From positions 248,001 through 312,000 of the forward strand of contig NZ_JAERQN010000005.1 in assembly GCF_016805305.1 (NCBI RefSeq): DNA of 64,000 nt, in the 5' to 3' direction. Shown here piece after piece: positions 44,510-53,581 of this stretch (positions are counted from its first letter, which is position 1; each line of letters opens with the position of its first letter). The position numbers and the translations under genes are program-made. The notes beneath the pieces are model-generated. The model was not told where the DNA came from. It saw nothing but the letters and a program-made list of their open reading frames with translations, and made no database searches. This stretch comes from Falsiroseomonas ponticola. Lineage in GTDB: Bacteria; Pseudomonadota; Alphaproteobacteria; Acetobacterales; Acetobacteraceae.

Positions 44510-46189
44510 TCAGTCACCGAGCGCGACGCCTTCGCGCCGGGGATCGGCGGCGCCGAGCAGGCCGTTCGGCGTGATGCGGATGGCGGTAAGGCCGGATTCG
44601 ATGACGCGCACATCGGGGCGGTGGCCGCGGGCTTCCAGGGCGGGGGCCAGCGCGGCCGCTGATGTGCCGGCCTCCAGCTCCGTCAGCGCCGTGCCGATCA
44701 CGCCGATGCGCGGAAGCGCCAGCGCCTCCGCCGGCGGAAGGTTCCAATCCAGCATCGCGATGAGGGATTGGGCGACATGGCCGATGATGCGGGCCCCGCC
44801 CGCGGAGCCCACCGCCAGCACGGCGCGGCCGCCGGCATCCAGCACGATGGTGGGGGACATGGAGGAGCGGGGGCGCTTGCCGGGCTCGACGCGGTTGGCG
44901 ACGGGGCGGCCATCGGCTTCGGGGAGGAAGCTGAAATCCGTCAGCTCATTGTTCAGCAGGAAGCCGCGGACGAGGATGCGGGCGCCCATCACGGCCTCGA
45001 TCGTCGTGGTCATGGAGACGATGTCGCCCCAGCCATCGACCACGGTGATGTGGCTCGTGCCGGCCTCGTAGTCGTTCTCCTGCGGCGCCAGCGCCGCGTC
45101 CCGCCAGGGCGGGTTGCCGGCGCGGGGCGGGGGCATGGCGCGGTCGCGGTCGATCAGCTGGGCGCGGCTGGTGATGTAGCCGGGGTCGAGCAGGCCGCGG
45201 ACGGGGACGCGGATGAAATCCTCGTCGGCCAAGTAGAGGTTGCGGTCGGCGAAGGCGAGGCGCGAGGCCTCCCCGATCAGATGCGCGGCGTCGAGGCTGC
45301 CGGGGGCGAGGGCGCGGAGGTCGAAGTGTTCGAGCAGGCCGAGGATCTGGCCGACCGCGACGGCGCCGGAGCTCGGCGGGCCCATGCCGCAGAGGCGGTA
45401 CACGCGATAGGGCGCGCAGACGGGGTCGCGGCGGCGGGGCTGGTAGGCGGCGATATCGGCTTCCGTCATGCCGCCGGGATTGGCGTGGCCCTGCACGGCG
45501 ATGGCGATGTCCTGCGCGATGGGGCCGCGATGGAAGGCATCCGCGCCCTCCACCGCCACGGCGCGGAGCGTGGCGGCCAGCGCCGGGTTGCGGAGGAGGG
45601 TGCCGGGCGGGTGGGCGTTGCCCTCCGCGTCGAAGAAATAGGCCCGCGCGCCGGGGTCGCGCCGCAGGCTTTCGGCATTCGCGGCGGCGGCGGCCGACAT
45701 GCGGCGGGGCACGCGGAAACCCTGCTCGGCAAGGCGGATGGTGGGGGCGATCAGCTGCGCCCAGGGCAGCTTGCCGTGTTCCCGGTGGGCGGCCTCCAGC
45801 ATGCGGAGCAGTCCGGGCACGCCGACGCTGCGGCCGCCCTCCATCGCCTGGGCGAAGGGCATGGGCGTGCCATCGGGGCGCAGGAACAGCGTGGGCGTGG
45901 CGGCGGCGGGGGCGGTCTCCCGCCCATCCCAGGCGGTGACGGCCTGGCTTTCGCTGTCGTAGTGCAGCATCAGCCCGCCGCCGCCGATGCCGGCGGCCTG
46001 GGGTTCCGTCAGCGTTAGCATCACCGCGGCGGCGATGGCGGCATCCGTGGCGCTGCCGCCGGCGCGCAGGATCTCCAGCGCGGCTTCCGTGGCGGGCGGG
46101 CTGGCGGTGGCGGCCATGTGGCGGCGGGCCGGGGTTTGCGCCTGGGCGGGGATCGCCAGGGCGAGCAGGCAGAGCAGGACGAATCGCAT
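44510..46189 (-). CDS. ggt: Gamma-glutamyltransferase, periplasmic
   Basis: 559 residues from ATG 46189 (GTG 46198 gives three more). Signal peptide [16 protein letters not shown]. The precursor is autocleaved before the catalytic Thr378 in [13 protein letters not shown]; the large-subunit markers [14 protein letters not shown] and the small-subunit SSMSPTIV plus VGSAGGARI are present. It hydrolyses or transfers gamma-glutamyl groups, including those of glutathione, in the periplasm. It shares a strand with creA. The neighbouring peptide ABC operon could take up the resulting Cys-Gly (inference). 38-bp divergent gap to yraN. Confidence 0.9.
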   Translation of the reverse strand: MRFVLLCLLALAIPAQAQTPARRHMAATASPPATEAALEILRAGGSATDAAIAAAVMLTLTEPQAAGIGGGGLMLHYDSESQAVTAWDGRETAPAAATPTLFLRPDGTPMPFAQAMEGGRSVGVPGLLRMLEAAHREHGKLPWAQLIAPTIRLAEQGFRVPRRMSAAAAANAESLRRDPGARAYFFDAEGNAHPPGTLLRNPALAATLRAVAVEGADAFHRGPIAQDIAIAVQGHANPGGMTEADIAAYQPRRRDPVCAPYRVYRLCGMGPPSSGAVAVGQILGLLEHFDLRALAPGSLDAAHLIGEASRLAFADRNLYLADEDFIRVPVRGLLDPGYITSRAQLIDRDRAMPPPRAGNPPWRDAALAPQENDYEAGTSHITVVDGWGDIVSMTTTIEAVMGARILVRGFLLNNELTDFSFLPEADGRPVANRVEPGKRPRSSMSPTIVLDAGGRAVLAVGSAGGARIIGHVAQSLIAMLDWNLPPAEALALPRIGVIGTALTELEAGTSAAALAPALEARGHRPDVRVIESGLTAIRITPNGLLGAADPRREGVALGD

Positions 46190-46227
46190 CTCGTTCACCG
46201 CGTGTGGCGGGGATAGCCTAGGACACG

Positions 46228-46596
46228 ATGCGCGATCCCGTCATGCGCCGGGCCTCCGAGGGGCGGGGCCGGCACGCCGAAAGCCAGGCCAGCGCGGCGC
46301 TGGCGGCCGAGGGTTTTTCCGAAGTCGCGCGGCGCGTGCGCACCGGGGTCGGGGAGATCGACCTGGTGGTGGAGCGGGACGGGCTGCTGGTCTTCGTCGA
46401 GGTGAAGGCGCGCGCCACGCTGGGGGAGGCCGCGGTGGCGCTCGGCCCCCGCCAGCAGGCGCGGCTGCTGGCGGCCGGGGAGGCCTGGATGGCGGCCAAT
46501 CCCGGCCATGGGGCGCAGGGCGTGCGCTTCGACCTGCTGCTGGTGGATGGCGCGGGGCGGGTGCGGCGGATCGCCGACGTCATCCGCCAGTGGTGA
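46228..46596 (+). CDS. YraN family (UPF0102) endonuclease-like protein
   Basis: 122 residues. The compact restriction-endonuclease-like fold is indicated by [39 protein letters not shown] (the D-x-E-x-K-type active site of UPF0102) and the terminal [20 protein letters not shown]. Family function is unsettled (Holliday-junction-type nuclease suggested by fold). Its 3' end overlaps that of panC by 17 bp. Confidence 0.85.
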   Translation: MRDPVMRRASEGRGRHAESQASAALAAEGFSEVARRVRTGVGEIDLVVERDGLLVFVEVKARATLGEAAVALGPRQQARLLAAGEAWMAANPGHGAQGVRFDLLLVDGAGRVRRIADVIRQW

Positions 46597-47419
46597 GCGG
46601 CATGTTGTCCAGCAGCCGCACATCGCCGAGCCGCGCCGCGGCCAGCAGCCGGCCAGGGCCGGATTGCCAGGGGGCCAGCGTCTCGGGCTCCACCAGCGCC
46701 AGGTAGTCCGGCGCGAAGCCGGCGGCGCGGAGCTGGTCCTGCGCGTCGCTCAGCACCGGATCGGCCGGCGCACCGGCCGCGATGCGGTCGAGCGATTCGC
46801 GCATCAGCTTCGGCAGCAGCGGCGCCAGCGCGCGTTCGGATGGGCTGAGCCGGATGTTGCGCGACGAGAGGGCGAGGCCATCGGCTTCGCGGACGGTCTC
46901 ATGCGGGATGATGCGGATGGGCAGGTCGAGATCCGCCACCACGCGCTTCACCACCTGGAGTTGCTGCCAGTCCTTCTCCCCGAACACCGCGACATCCGCG
47001 CCGGTCTGGCTGAAGAGCTTGGTGCAGACGGTGGCGACGCCGCGGAAATGGCCGGGGCGGGCGGTGCCCTCGAAGCCCTGGGCGGGGCCGGTGACCTCGA
47101 TCGTGGTGGCGGCGCCGGGCGGGTACATGGTCGGCACGCCGGGCATCCAGACCAGGTCGGTGCCGAGCGATTCCAGCTTGCGCAGGTCGCCATCCTCGTC
47201 GCGGGGATAGCGGTCGAGGTCCTCGGTCGGGAGGAATTGCAGCGGGTTGACGAAGATGGAGACGATCACGGCCTCCGCATGGCGGCGCGCTTCCGTCACC
47301 AGGGCCAGATGGCCGTCATGCAGCGCGCCCATGGTGGGGACGAGGGCGAGGCGCTGGCCCTGCATGCGGCAGGCGGCGGTGGCGGCGCGCAAGGCCGCAA
47401 GGTCGCGGATGACCCGCAT
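46580..47419 (-). CDS. panC: Pantothenate synthetase
   Basis: 279 residues. It condenses pantoate with beta-alanine in CoA synthesis. Motifs: LVPTMGALHDGHLALV (HIGH-like, His34 and His37), VSIFVNPLQFLPTEDLDRYPR, the pantoate-binding DVAVFGEKDWQQLQ and the KMSKS-like LSSRNIRLSPSER. Length is normal. No panB neighbour in the window. The gene end overlaps that of yraN, so transcription from either could interfere with the other. Confidence 0.92.
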   Translation of the reverse strand: MRVIRDLAALRAATAACRMQGQRLALVPTMGALHDGHLALVTEARRHAEAVIVSIFVNPLQFLPTEDLDRYPRDEDGDLRKLESLGTDLVWMPGVPTMYPPGAATTIEVTGPAQGFEGTARPGHFRGVATVCTKLFSQTGADVAVFGEKDWQQLQVVKRVVADLDLPIRIIPHETVREADGLALSSRNIRLSPSERALAPLLPKLMRESLDRIAAGAPADPVLSDAQDQLRAAGFAPDYLALVEPETLAPWQSGPGRLLAAARLGDVRLLDNMPLTTGG

Positions 47420-47497
47420 GGTGATGGCTGCTCCCGGGCTTGTTGCGCGGGAGAGTGGGTGTGGCGGGTGCGGCGCGGCAAGGGTGCGGGGCGCGGA

Positions 47498-49006
47498 TCA
47501 CCCATTCCGCCCGGGCATCCGGTGCCGGAAGGCGAGCGCCTCCGCGACATGGGCCCGCGCCGTGCGCGGCAGGCCCGCGAGGTCCGCGATGGTGCGGGCG
47601 ACGCGCAGCGCGCGGACGGTGCCGCGCGTCGAGAGGCGGAGTCGGGTGCTGGCGGTTTCCAATAGCGTCAGCGCCTCGGACTCGGCCGTCGATTGCAGCG
47701 CGTCCCATTCGGCCTCCGCGTTGCAGCGCGCGCCCCCGCGGACGCGCTGGCGGTCCCGCGCGGCGGCGACGCGCGCGGCAACAATCTCGGACTTCTCGCC
47801 AATCGGCGCGCGGGCGAGTTCGGCGGGGGGCAGGGGCTGGATCTCGATCGTCAGGTCCATGCGGTCCAGCAGGGGCCCCGAGAGGCGCATCTGGTAGTCC
47901 TGGCCGCAGCCCGGCGCCTTGGCGCATTCCCGCGCGGGATCGCCGAGATGGCCGCAGCGGCAGGGGTTCATCGCCGCGATGCACTGGAAGCGCGCGGGGT
48001 AGGTGACGTGCGCATTGGCGCGGCTGATCGTGGTGCGCCCCGTCTCCATGGGCTGGCGCAGCGCCTCCAGCGCCGGCCGCGGAAATTCCGGCCACTCGTC
48101 CAGGAACAGCACGCCGAGATGCGCCAGGCTGATCTCCCCGGGCCGCGCGCGGTGGCCGCCGCCGACAAGAGCCGCGACGGAGGCGCTGTGATGCGGCTCC
48201 CGGAAGGGGGGACGGCGCAGCAGCAGCCCATCCTCCAGCATCCCCGCGACGGAATGGACGAGGGAGACGTCCAGCGCCTCCGCCGGCGTGAGGTCCGGCA
48301 GCAGGCCGGGCAGGCGCGCGGCGAGCATGGATTTGCCGGCGCCTGGCGGGCCGACCATCAGCAAATTGTGGCCGCCGGCGGCCGCGATCTCCAGCGCGCG
48401 CTTGGCGCTTTCCTGGCCGCGCACCTCGCTGAGGCAGGGCGCGGCCTGGACGCGGTGATCGAGCCGGGGCGGGGAGGGGGCGGAGAGGGTCTGGGTGCCG
48501 CGGAAATGGTTGATCAGCGCGGGCAGGTCGGGCGGGGCGAGGACCTGGATGCGCCCGGCCCAGGCGGCCTCCGGCCCCTGGCGTTCCGGGCAGACCAGGC
48601 CGAGTTCGCGGGCGCTGGCCGCCATCGCCGCGGGCAGCACGCCGGCCACCGGGGCGAGCGTGCCGTCCAATGCCAATTCGCCGAGGGCCGCGAAATCGGC
48701 GAGTTCGTCGCGCGGCAGGATCTCCATCGCCGCCAGCACGCCGAGCGCGATGGGCAGGTCGAAATGGCTGCCCTCCTTCGCCAGGTCGGCGGGCGCCATG
48801 TTCACCAGCACCCGCTTCGGCGGCAGGGACAGGCCGATGGCCGTCAGCGCGGCGCGGACGCGTTCACGGGATTCGCCGACGGCCTTGTCCGGCAGGCCGA
48901 CGACCAGGAAGGCGGGGAGGCCGGGCGCGATCTGGACCTGGACCTCCACAGGCAGGGCTTCGACGCCGCTGAAGGCGAAGGTCTGGATCCGGGCGATCGT
49001 GCTCAT
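47498..49006 (-). CDS. comM: ComM/YifB family Mg-chelatase-like ATPase
   Basis: 502 residues. N-terminal ChlI domain (FSGVEALPVEVQVQIAPGLPAFLVVGLPDKAVGESRERVRAAL), AAA+ domain with Walker A GPPGAGKSMLAARLPGLL, Walker B VLFLDEWPEF, the C-x-C-G motif MNPCRCGHLGDP and a C-terminal domain (ALTLLETASTRLRLSTRGTVRALRVARTIADLAG). ComM homologues are helicase-like factors needed for branch migration in natural transformation; YifB is widespread. The 78-bp gap to panC contains no gene. Confidence 0.9.
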   Translation of the reverse strand: MSTIARIQTFAFSGVEALPVEVQVQIAPGLPAFLVVGLPDKAVGESRERVRAALTAIGLSLPPKRVLVNMAPADLAKEGSHFDLPIALGVLAAMEILPRDELADFAALGELALDGTLAPVAGVLPAAMAASARELGLVCPERQGPEAAWAGRIQVLAPPDLPALINHFRGTQTLSAPSPPRLDHRVQAAPCLSEVRGQESAKRALEIAAAGGHNLLMVGPPGAGKSMLAARLPGLLPDLTPAEALDVSLVHSVAGMLEDGLLLRRPPFREPHHSASVAALVGGGHRARPGEISLAHLGVLFLDEWPEFPRPALEALRQPMETGRTTISRANAHVTYPARFQCIAAMNPCRCGHLGDPARECAKAPGCGQDYQMRLSGPLLDRMDLTIEIQPLPPAELARAPIGEKSEIVAARVAAARDRQRVRGGARCNAEAEWDALQSTAESEALTLLETASTRLRLSTRGTVRALRVARTIADLAGLPRTARAHVAEALAFRHRMPGRNG

Positions 49007-49038
49007 TCGCCCGAGGGTTGATGAAAATCAGCCCCGGA

Positions 49039-50070
49039 TCAACCGTTCCATCCGCTGATGAAACGGACGAGCAGCGTGCCCAGCAGGTCCACATTGTAGC
49101 CGCCCTCCTGCACGATCGCGCTCGGCAGCCCGGCCTTGGCGATCAGGGCGCCGGCGCGGGCGAAGCCGTCCTCCGTGACGGACAGCGCGTTCAGCGGCTC
49201 ATGCTCGCTGGCATCGAAGCCGAGCGAGACGACCAGCGCCTCCGCCCCGAATTGGCGGATGGCGGCCAGGCCGTGCTCCACCGCCGCCAGCCAGGGCGCG
49301 TCGCCGGAGCCGTGGGTGAGCGGCAGGTTCAGGTTGCAGCCGAGGCCCGCGCCGCCGCCGCGCTCGCCCTCGTAGCCGACATACCAGGGGTAGTAGCCCG
49401 TGGGGTCGCCATGGACGGAGACGGTGAGGACATCGGGCCTTTCCCAGAAGATGCCCTGGGTGCCGTTGCCATGGTGGCTGTCGATGTCGAGCACGGCGAC
49501 GCGCGCGGCGCCGGCGCGACGCAGCGCCTCCACCGCGATGGCGGCGTTGTTGAGGTAGCAATGGCCGCCGGCCCGCGCCGCATAGGTGTGGTGGCCGGGC
49601 GGGCGGCACAGCGCATAGGCGGTGCGGCCGGCGGCGGCTTCCCCCGCCGCGGCCAGGGCGCAGGCGGCGGCGCCGAGGCTCGCCGCCCAGGTGCCGGGGC
49701 CGATCGGGCAGGCGGTGTCGGCGGTGTACCAGCCGATGCGGCCGATCAGGCCGCTGGGGCAGGGCGCGCCCTGGGCCAGCATCTCCGGGCTCGGATGCAC
49801 ATTCGCCACGATCTCCGGCCCCGCGCCGGGCAGCGCGGCCCATTCCGCGGGGGCATCGCGCAGGAAATCCAGGAAGGCGGCGGGATGCACGGCCTCCAGC
49901 GCCGCCCGCGATGCATCGGGCGGGGTTTCTGGCGGCAGGCCGAGGTGGTGCAGGCCTTCGAGGAGGGAAGCCGCGCGGGCCGGAACCTCGAAATTCGGGC
50001 GCACCTGGCCGCGCATCAGGAAGAAGCGCGGGCTGTGCAATTCCTGGGCAGGATGGGCGAAGGTTTTCAT
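49039..50070 (-). CDS. HDAC-superfamily acetylpolyamine amidohydrolase-like enzyme
   Basis: 343 residues. Arginase/deacetylase fold: RPPGHHTYAARAGGHCYLNN, VLDIDSHHGNGTQ (zinc ligands Asp197, His199), LGFDASEHEPLNAL (third Asp ligand near 286) and EGGYNVD with Tyr for the transition state. The pattern DSHHGNG, plus total length, fits bacterial APAH/AphA-type amidohydrolases rather than eukaryotic HDACs. Cytosolic deacetylation of acetylated polyamines or acetyl-lysine derivatives is plausible. It is 32 bp upstream of comM on the same strand and divergent from the second ABC operon. Confidence 0.85.
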   Translation of the reverse strand: MKTFAHPAQELHSPRFFLMRGQVRPNFEVPARAASLLEGLHHLGLPPETPPDASRAALEAVHPAAFLDFLRDAPAEWAALPGAGPEIVANVHPSPEMLAQGAPCPSGLIGRIGWYTADTACPIGPGTWAASLGAAACALAAAGEAAAGRTAYALCRPPGHHTYAARAGGHCYLNNAAIAVEALRRAGAARVAVLDIDSHHGNGTQGIFWERPDVLTVSVHGDPTGYYPWYVGYEGERGGGAGLGCNLNLPLTHGSGDAPWLAAVEHGLAAIRQFGAEALVVSLGFDASEHEPLNALSVTEDGFARAGALIAKAGLPSAIVQEGGYNVDLLGTLLVRFISGWNG

Positions 50071-50100
50071 GGCCCCGACGGTAGGTGGCGTTTCGTGGCC

Positions 50101-50129
50101 TTGTCCATGCGCGGCGCCGCGGTCTAGCG
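50101..50129 (+). promoter_or_regulatory. Predicted promoter of the second ABC/hydrolase operon
   Basis: TTGTCC (50101-50106, preceded by C) is separated by 17 bp from CTAGCG (50124-50129), 30 bp before the binding-protein ATG. The CTTG and CTAG cores repeat those of the rpoZ promoter. Confidence 0.4.
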
Positions 50130-50159
50130 TTCGCGGGCAGGGTTGGGAGACTTCACCGA

Positions 50160-51761
50160 ATGAGCATCTCGCGCCGCGGCCTGATGGCTGCCTCCGCCGG
50201 CCTTGCCGGCATGGGTCCGACGCTCATGCGGGTGGAGGATGCGCTGGCGCAGGGCATCGCGCCCCGCCGGGGCGGCACGCTGACCACGATCCTGCAGCCG
50301 GAGCCGCCGGTGCTGCAGATCGGCGTGAACAACCAGGGGCCGACGCTGATCGCGGCGGGCAAGATCTTCCAGGGCCTGGTGAAGTTCAGCCCGACGCTGG
50401 AGCCGCTGCCGGAGCTGGCGGAAAGCTGGACCATCAGCCCCGACGCGCTGACCTATACCTTCAAGCTGCGGAACAACGTGAAATTCCATGACGGCACGCC
50501 GATGACGGCGGATGACGTCATCTTCTCCATCATGAAGTTCCACATGGAGGTGGCGCCCCGCGCGCGGGCCATCTTCCAGCGCATCGACAAGGCGGAGGCG
50601 CCGGATCCGCATACCGTCGTGCTGACCTTGAAGGCGCCCTTCGAGCCCTTCCTGCTGATGTTCGACGTGACGGCCTGCGCCATCGTGCCGAAGCATCTGT
50701 TCGACGGGCAGGATTATCGCACGGCGCCGGCGGTGCAGCGCCCGGTGGGCACGGGGCCCTTCCGCTTTGCCGAATGGCAGCGCGGCAACTTCATCCGGCT
50801 GGAGCGTTTCGCGGATTACTGGAAGCCGGGCCAGCCCTATCTGGATGCGATCATCTACCGCATCGTGCCGGACAGCCAGAGCCGCCGCCTGGCGCTGGAG
50901 ACGGGCCAGGTGCTGATGACGGCGGCCGGCGACATCGAGCCCTTCGACACCCCCGCGCTGCGCGCGCGGCCGAACCTGGAAGTCCTGACGACGGGGTGGG
51001 AATACTTCTCTCCCCTGTCCTGGATCGAGACGAACCACCGCGTCGCGCCGCTCGGCGATGTGCGGGTGCGCCAGGCGATCAGCCGCGCCATCGACCGCAA
51101 CTTCATCGCGCAGCGGCTGTGGTTCAACATCGGCAAGCCGGCCACGAACCCCGTGGCCAGCACGACGAAGTTCCACGATCCGAGTGCCCGCATCGCGGGC
51201 TTCGACCCCCGCGCGGCGATGCAACTGCTGGATGCGGCCGGGCTGCGGCCGAACGCCCAGGGCGTGCGCGCCACGATCAAGCACCTGGTGTTGCCCTATG
51301 GCGAGGTCTGGACGCGGCTCGCGGAATATCTCCGCCAGTCGCTCCGCCAGGTCGGCATCCAGCTGGAGCTGGAGAGCACCGATGCCGGCAGCTGGGCGCG
51401 GCGGATCGGGGCCTGGGAATACGAGACGTCGATCAACTTCGTCTACCAGTTCGGCGACCCGACGCTGGGCGTGGAGCGGACCTATGTCTCCTCCAACATC
51501 CAGCGCGTGACCTTCACCAACACGGGCGGCTATTCCAACCCGCGGGTGGACCAGTTGTTCGCGGCCGCGCGGGATGGCCAGACGGCGGAACAGCGCCGCG
51601 TGGCCTTCAGCGAGGTGCAGAAGATCCTGGTGGAGGAAGTGCCGCAGATCTGGCTGATGGAAATGGCCTTCCCGACCATCCACGACAAGCGCGTGCAGAA
51701 TGCGGTCCGGCTCGGCACCGGCGTGCATGCCAGCTACGACGACGTGTTCCTGACAGCCTGA
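50160..51761 (+). CDS. Peptide ABC transporter substrate-binding protein (operon 2)
   Basis: 533 residues from ATG 50160. Leader SISRRGLMAASAGLAGMGPTLMRVEDALA contains the SRRGLM twin-arginine motif, so Tat export is likely. SBP family 5: GGTLTTILQPEPPVLQ, LAESWTISPDALTYTFKLRNNVKFHDGTPMTADDVIFSIMKF, and VAPLGDVRVRQAISRAIDRN. It heads a rightward run of eight genes (to 59818) with gaps of at most 11 bp: two permeases, a fused ATPase and four enzymes. The ligand is inferred to be an amide or peptide handled by those enzymes. Confidence 0.9.
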   Translation: MSISRRGLMAASAGLAGMGPTLMRVEDALAQGIAPRRGGTLTTILQPEPPVLQIGVNNQGPTLIAAGKIFQGLVKFSPTLEPLPELAESWTISPDALTYTFKLRNNVKFHDGTPMTADDVIFSIMKFHMEVAPRARAIFQRIDKAEAPDPHTVVLTLKAPFEPFLLMFDVTACAIVPKHLFDGQDYRTAPAVQRPVGTGPFRFAEWQRGNFIRLERFADYWKPGQPYLDAIIYRIVPDSQSRRLALETGQVLMTAAGDIEPFDTPALRARPNLEVLTTGWEYFSPLSWIETNHRVAPLGDVRVRQAISRAIDRNFIAQRLWFNIGKPATNPVASTTKFHDPSARIAGFDPRAAMQLLDAAGLRPNAQGVRATIKHLVLPYGEVWTRLAEYLRQSLRQVGIQLELESTDAGSWARRIGAWEYETSINFVYQFGDPTLGVERTYVSSNIQRVTFTNTGGYSNPRVDQLFAAARDGQTAEQRRVAFSEVQKILVEEVPQIWLMEMAFPTIHDKRVQNAVRLGTGVHASYDDVFLTA

Positions 51762-51764
51762 GGG

Positions 51765-52748
51765 ATGGATCCCGCGAAGCTGCCGGGGTTCCTCGCGCAA
51801 CGTCTGGTGAAGGCGGCGATCGTCGTGCTGGCGATCGTCGTCTGCAACTTCTTCCTGATCCATGCGGCGCCGGGGGACCCGGCCTCCGTCATCGCCGGGC
51901 AGTCCGGCGCGGCGGATGAACGCTTCCTGCAGCAGCTTCGGACGCAGTTCGGGCTGGACCAGCCGCTGCATGTCCAACTCTGGATCTATGTGAAGGGCGT
52001 GCTGACGCTGGACCTCGGCTTCAGCCACCGTCAGCAGATGCCGGTGGCGACGCTCATCATGGACCGGCTGCCGGCGACGCTGCTGCTGACGGGGGCGGCC
52101 TTCGCCTTCGCCATCACATCAGGCATCACGCTCGGGACGCTGGCGGCTCGGCGGGTCGGCAGCTGGGCGGACAGCGTCATCACCGTGCTGGCGCTGGCCT
52201 TCTATGCGACGCCGCTCTTCTGGGTCGGCCTCATGCTCGTGCTGTTCTTCAGCGTCTGGCTGGAATGGCTGCCGAGCTTCGGGATGATGAGCGTGGGCGC
52301 CAACCTGGCCGGCATCGCGCTGGTGCTGGATGTGGCGAAGCACCTGCTGCTGCCGGCGCTCACGCTCGGGCTGTTCTACATGGCGGTCTATGCGCGCCTC
52401 ACCCGCGCCACCATGCTGGAAGTGGCGGACCAGGATTTCGTGAAGACGGCGCGGGCCAAGGGCGTGCCGGAGGGGCAGGTGGTGCGGCGGCATGTGCTGC
52501 GGAACGCGCTACTGCCCGTCATCACCTTCGCGGGCATCCAGGCGGGGCAGCTGATCGGCGGATCGATCCTGGTGGAGACGGTCTTCGCCTGGCCGGGCAT
52601 CGGGCGCCTGGCCTTCGAGGCGCTGCTGGCGCGCGACTATCCCGTGCTGATGGGCGTCTTCTTCGCGACCTCCGTCATGGTGGTGCTGTTCAACCTGCTG
52701 ACGGACCTGCTCTACGCCGTGGTCGATCCCCGCGTGGAGGTCGCGTGA
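51765..52748 (+). CDS. Peptide ABC permease, DppB-like (operon 2)
   Basis: 327 residues, starting 3 bp after the binding protein. AKLPGFLAQRLVKAAIVVLAIVVCNFFLIHAAPGDPASVIAGQ at the N-terminus is standard for DppB, then six membrane segments and the EAA loop DFVKTARAKGVPEGQVVRRHVLRNALLPVITFAGIQAG. The TGA overlaps the next ATG. Confidence 0.9.
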   Translation: MDPAKLPGFLAQRLVKAAIVVLAIVVCNFFLIHAAPGDPASVIAGQSGAADERFLQQLRTQFGLDQPLHVQLWIYVKGVLTLDLGFSHRQQMPVATLIMDRLPATLLLTGAAFAFAITSGITLGTLAARRVGSWADSVITVLALAFYATPLFWVGLMLVLFFSVWLEWLPSFGMMSVGANLAGIALVLDVAKHLLLPALTLGLFYMAVYARLTRATMLEVADQDFVKTARAKGVPEGQVVRRHVLRNALLPVITFAGIQAGQLIGGSILVETVFAWPGIGRLAFEALLARDYPVLMGVFFATSVMVVLFNLLTDLLYAVVDPRVEVA

Positions 52749-53581
52749 TGAGCTTCTTCCGCAGCTTCGCGCGCAACAAGGGCGCGGTGGTGGGGGTTGT
52801 CGTGCTGGCGCTGGTCTTCGCGGTGGCGGCGCTGGCGGATGTGATCTTCCCCGGCACGCCCTGGGACATGGTGGCCGCGCCCTTCATGCCGCCGGGCGAG
52901 ATGGACATGCTGCTGGGCTCCGACAGCCTCGGCCGGGACGTGGCGGCGGGGATCGCGCATGGGGCGCGCATTTCGCTGCTGGTCGGCGCCGTCAGCACGG
53001 TGGTGGCGCTGGCGCTCGGGGTCTCGCTGGGGGCGCTGGCGGGGTATGTCGGCGGCGTGGTGGACGACCTGGTGATGCGCTTCACCGAGTTCTTCCAGAC
53101 CATCCCGAGCTTCGTGCTGGCGATCCTGCTGGTGGCAATCTTCACGCCGACGATTTCCTCGGTCGTCTTCGCCATCGCGGTGGTGTCCTGGCCGCCCGTC
53201 GCGCGCGTGGTGCGGGCGGAGTTCCTCTCGCTGCGGTCGCGGGAATTCGTGCAGGCGGCGGAGGTGCTGGGCAAGTCGAGGCTGTCCATCGTGGTGGGGG
53301 ACATCCTGCCCAATGCGCTGTCGCCGATCATCGTGCTGTCGTCGCTCATGGTGGCGAATGCGATCCTGCTGGAAAGCGCGCTGTCCTTCCTCGGCCTGGG
53401 TGATCCGAACCTCATGACCTGGGGATTCCTGATCGGGTCGGGGCGCAGCGTGATCCGGCTGGCCTGGTGGATGAGCGTCTTTCCCGGCGTGGCGATCTTC
53501 CTGACGGTGCTGGCGCTGAATTTGGTGGGGGAGGGGCTGTCGGACGCGCTGAACCCGCGCCTGGCGGGGAGGCGCACATGA
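52748..53581 (+). CDS. Peptide ABC permease, DppC-like (operon 2)
   Basis: 277 residues from ATG 52748. Opens FFRSFARNKGAVVGVVVLALVFAVA; GSDSLGRDVAAGIAHGARISLLVG and EFVQAAEVLGKSRLSIVVGDILPNALSPIIVLSSLMVANAILLESALSFLGLG are the family motifs. Pairs with the preceding permease. The stop overlaps the ATPase start by 4 bp. Confidence 0.9.
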   Translation: MSFFRSFARNKGAVVGVVVLALVFAVAALADVIFPGTPWDMVAAPFMPPGEMDMLLGSDSLGRDVAAGIAHGARISLLVGAVSTVVALALGVSLGALAGYVGGVVDDLVMRFTEFFQTIPSFVLAILLVAIFTPTISSVVFAIAVVSWPPVARVVRAEFLSLRSREFVQAAEVLGKSRLSIVVGDILPNALSPIIVLSSLMVANAILLESALSFLGLGDPNLMTWGFLIGSGRSVIRLAWWMSVFPGVAIFLTVLALNLVGEGLSDALNPRLAGRRT

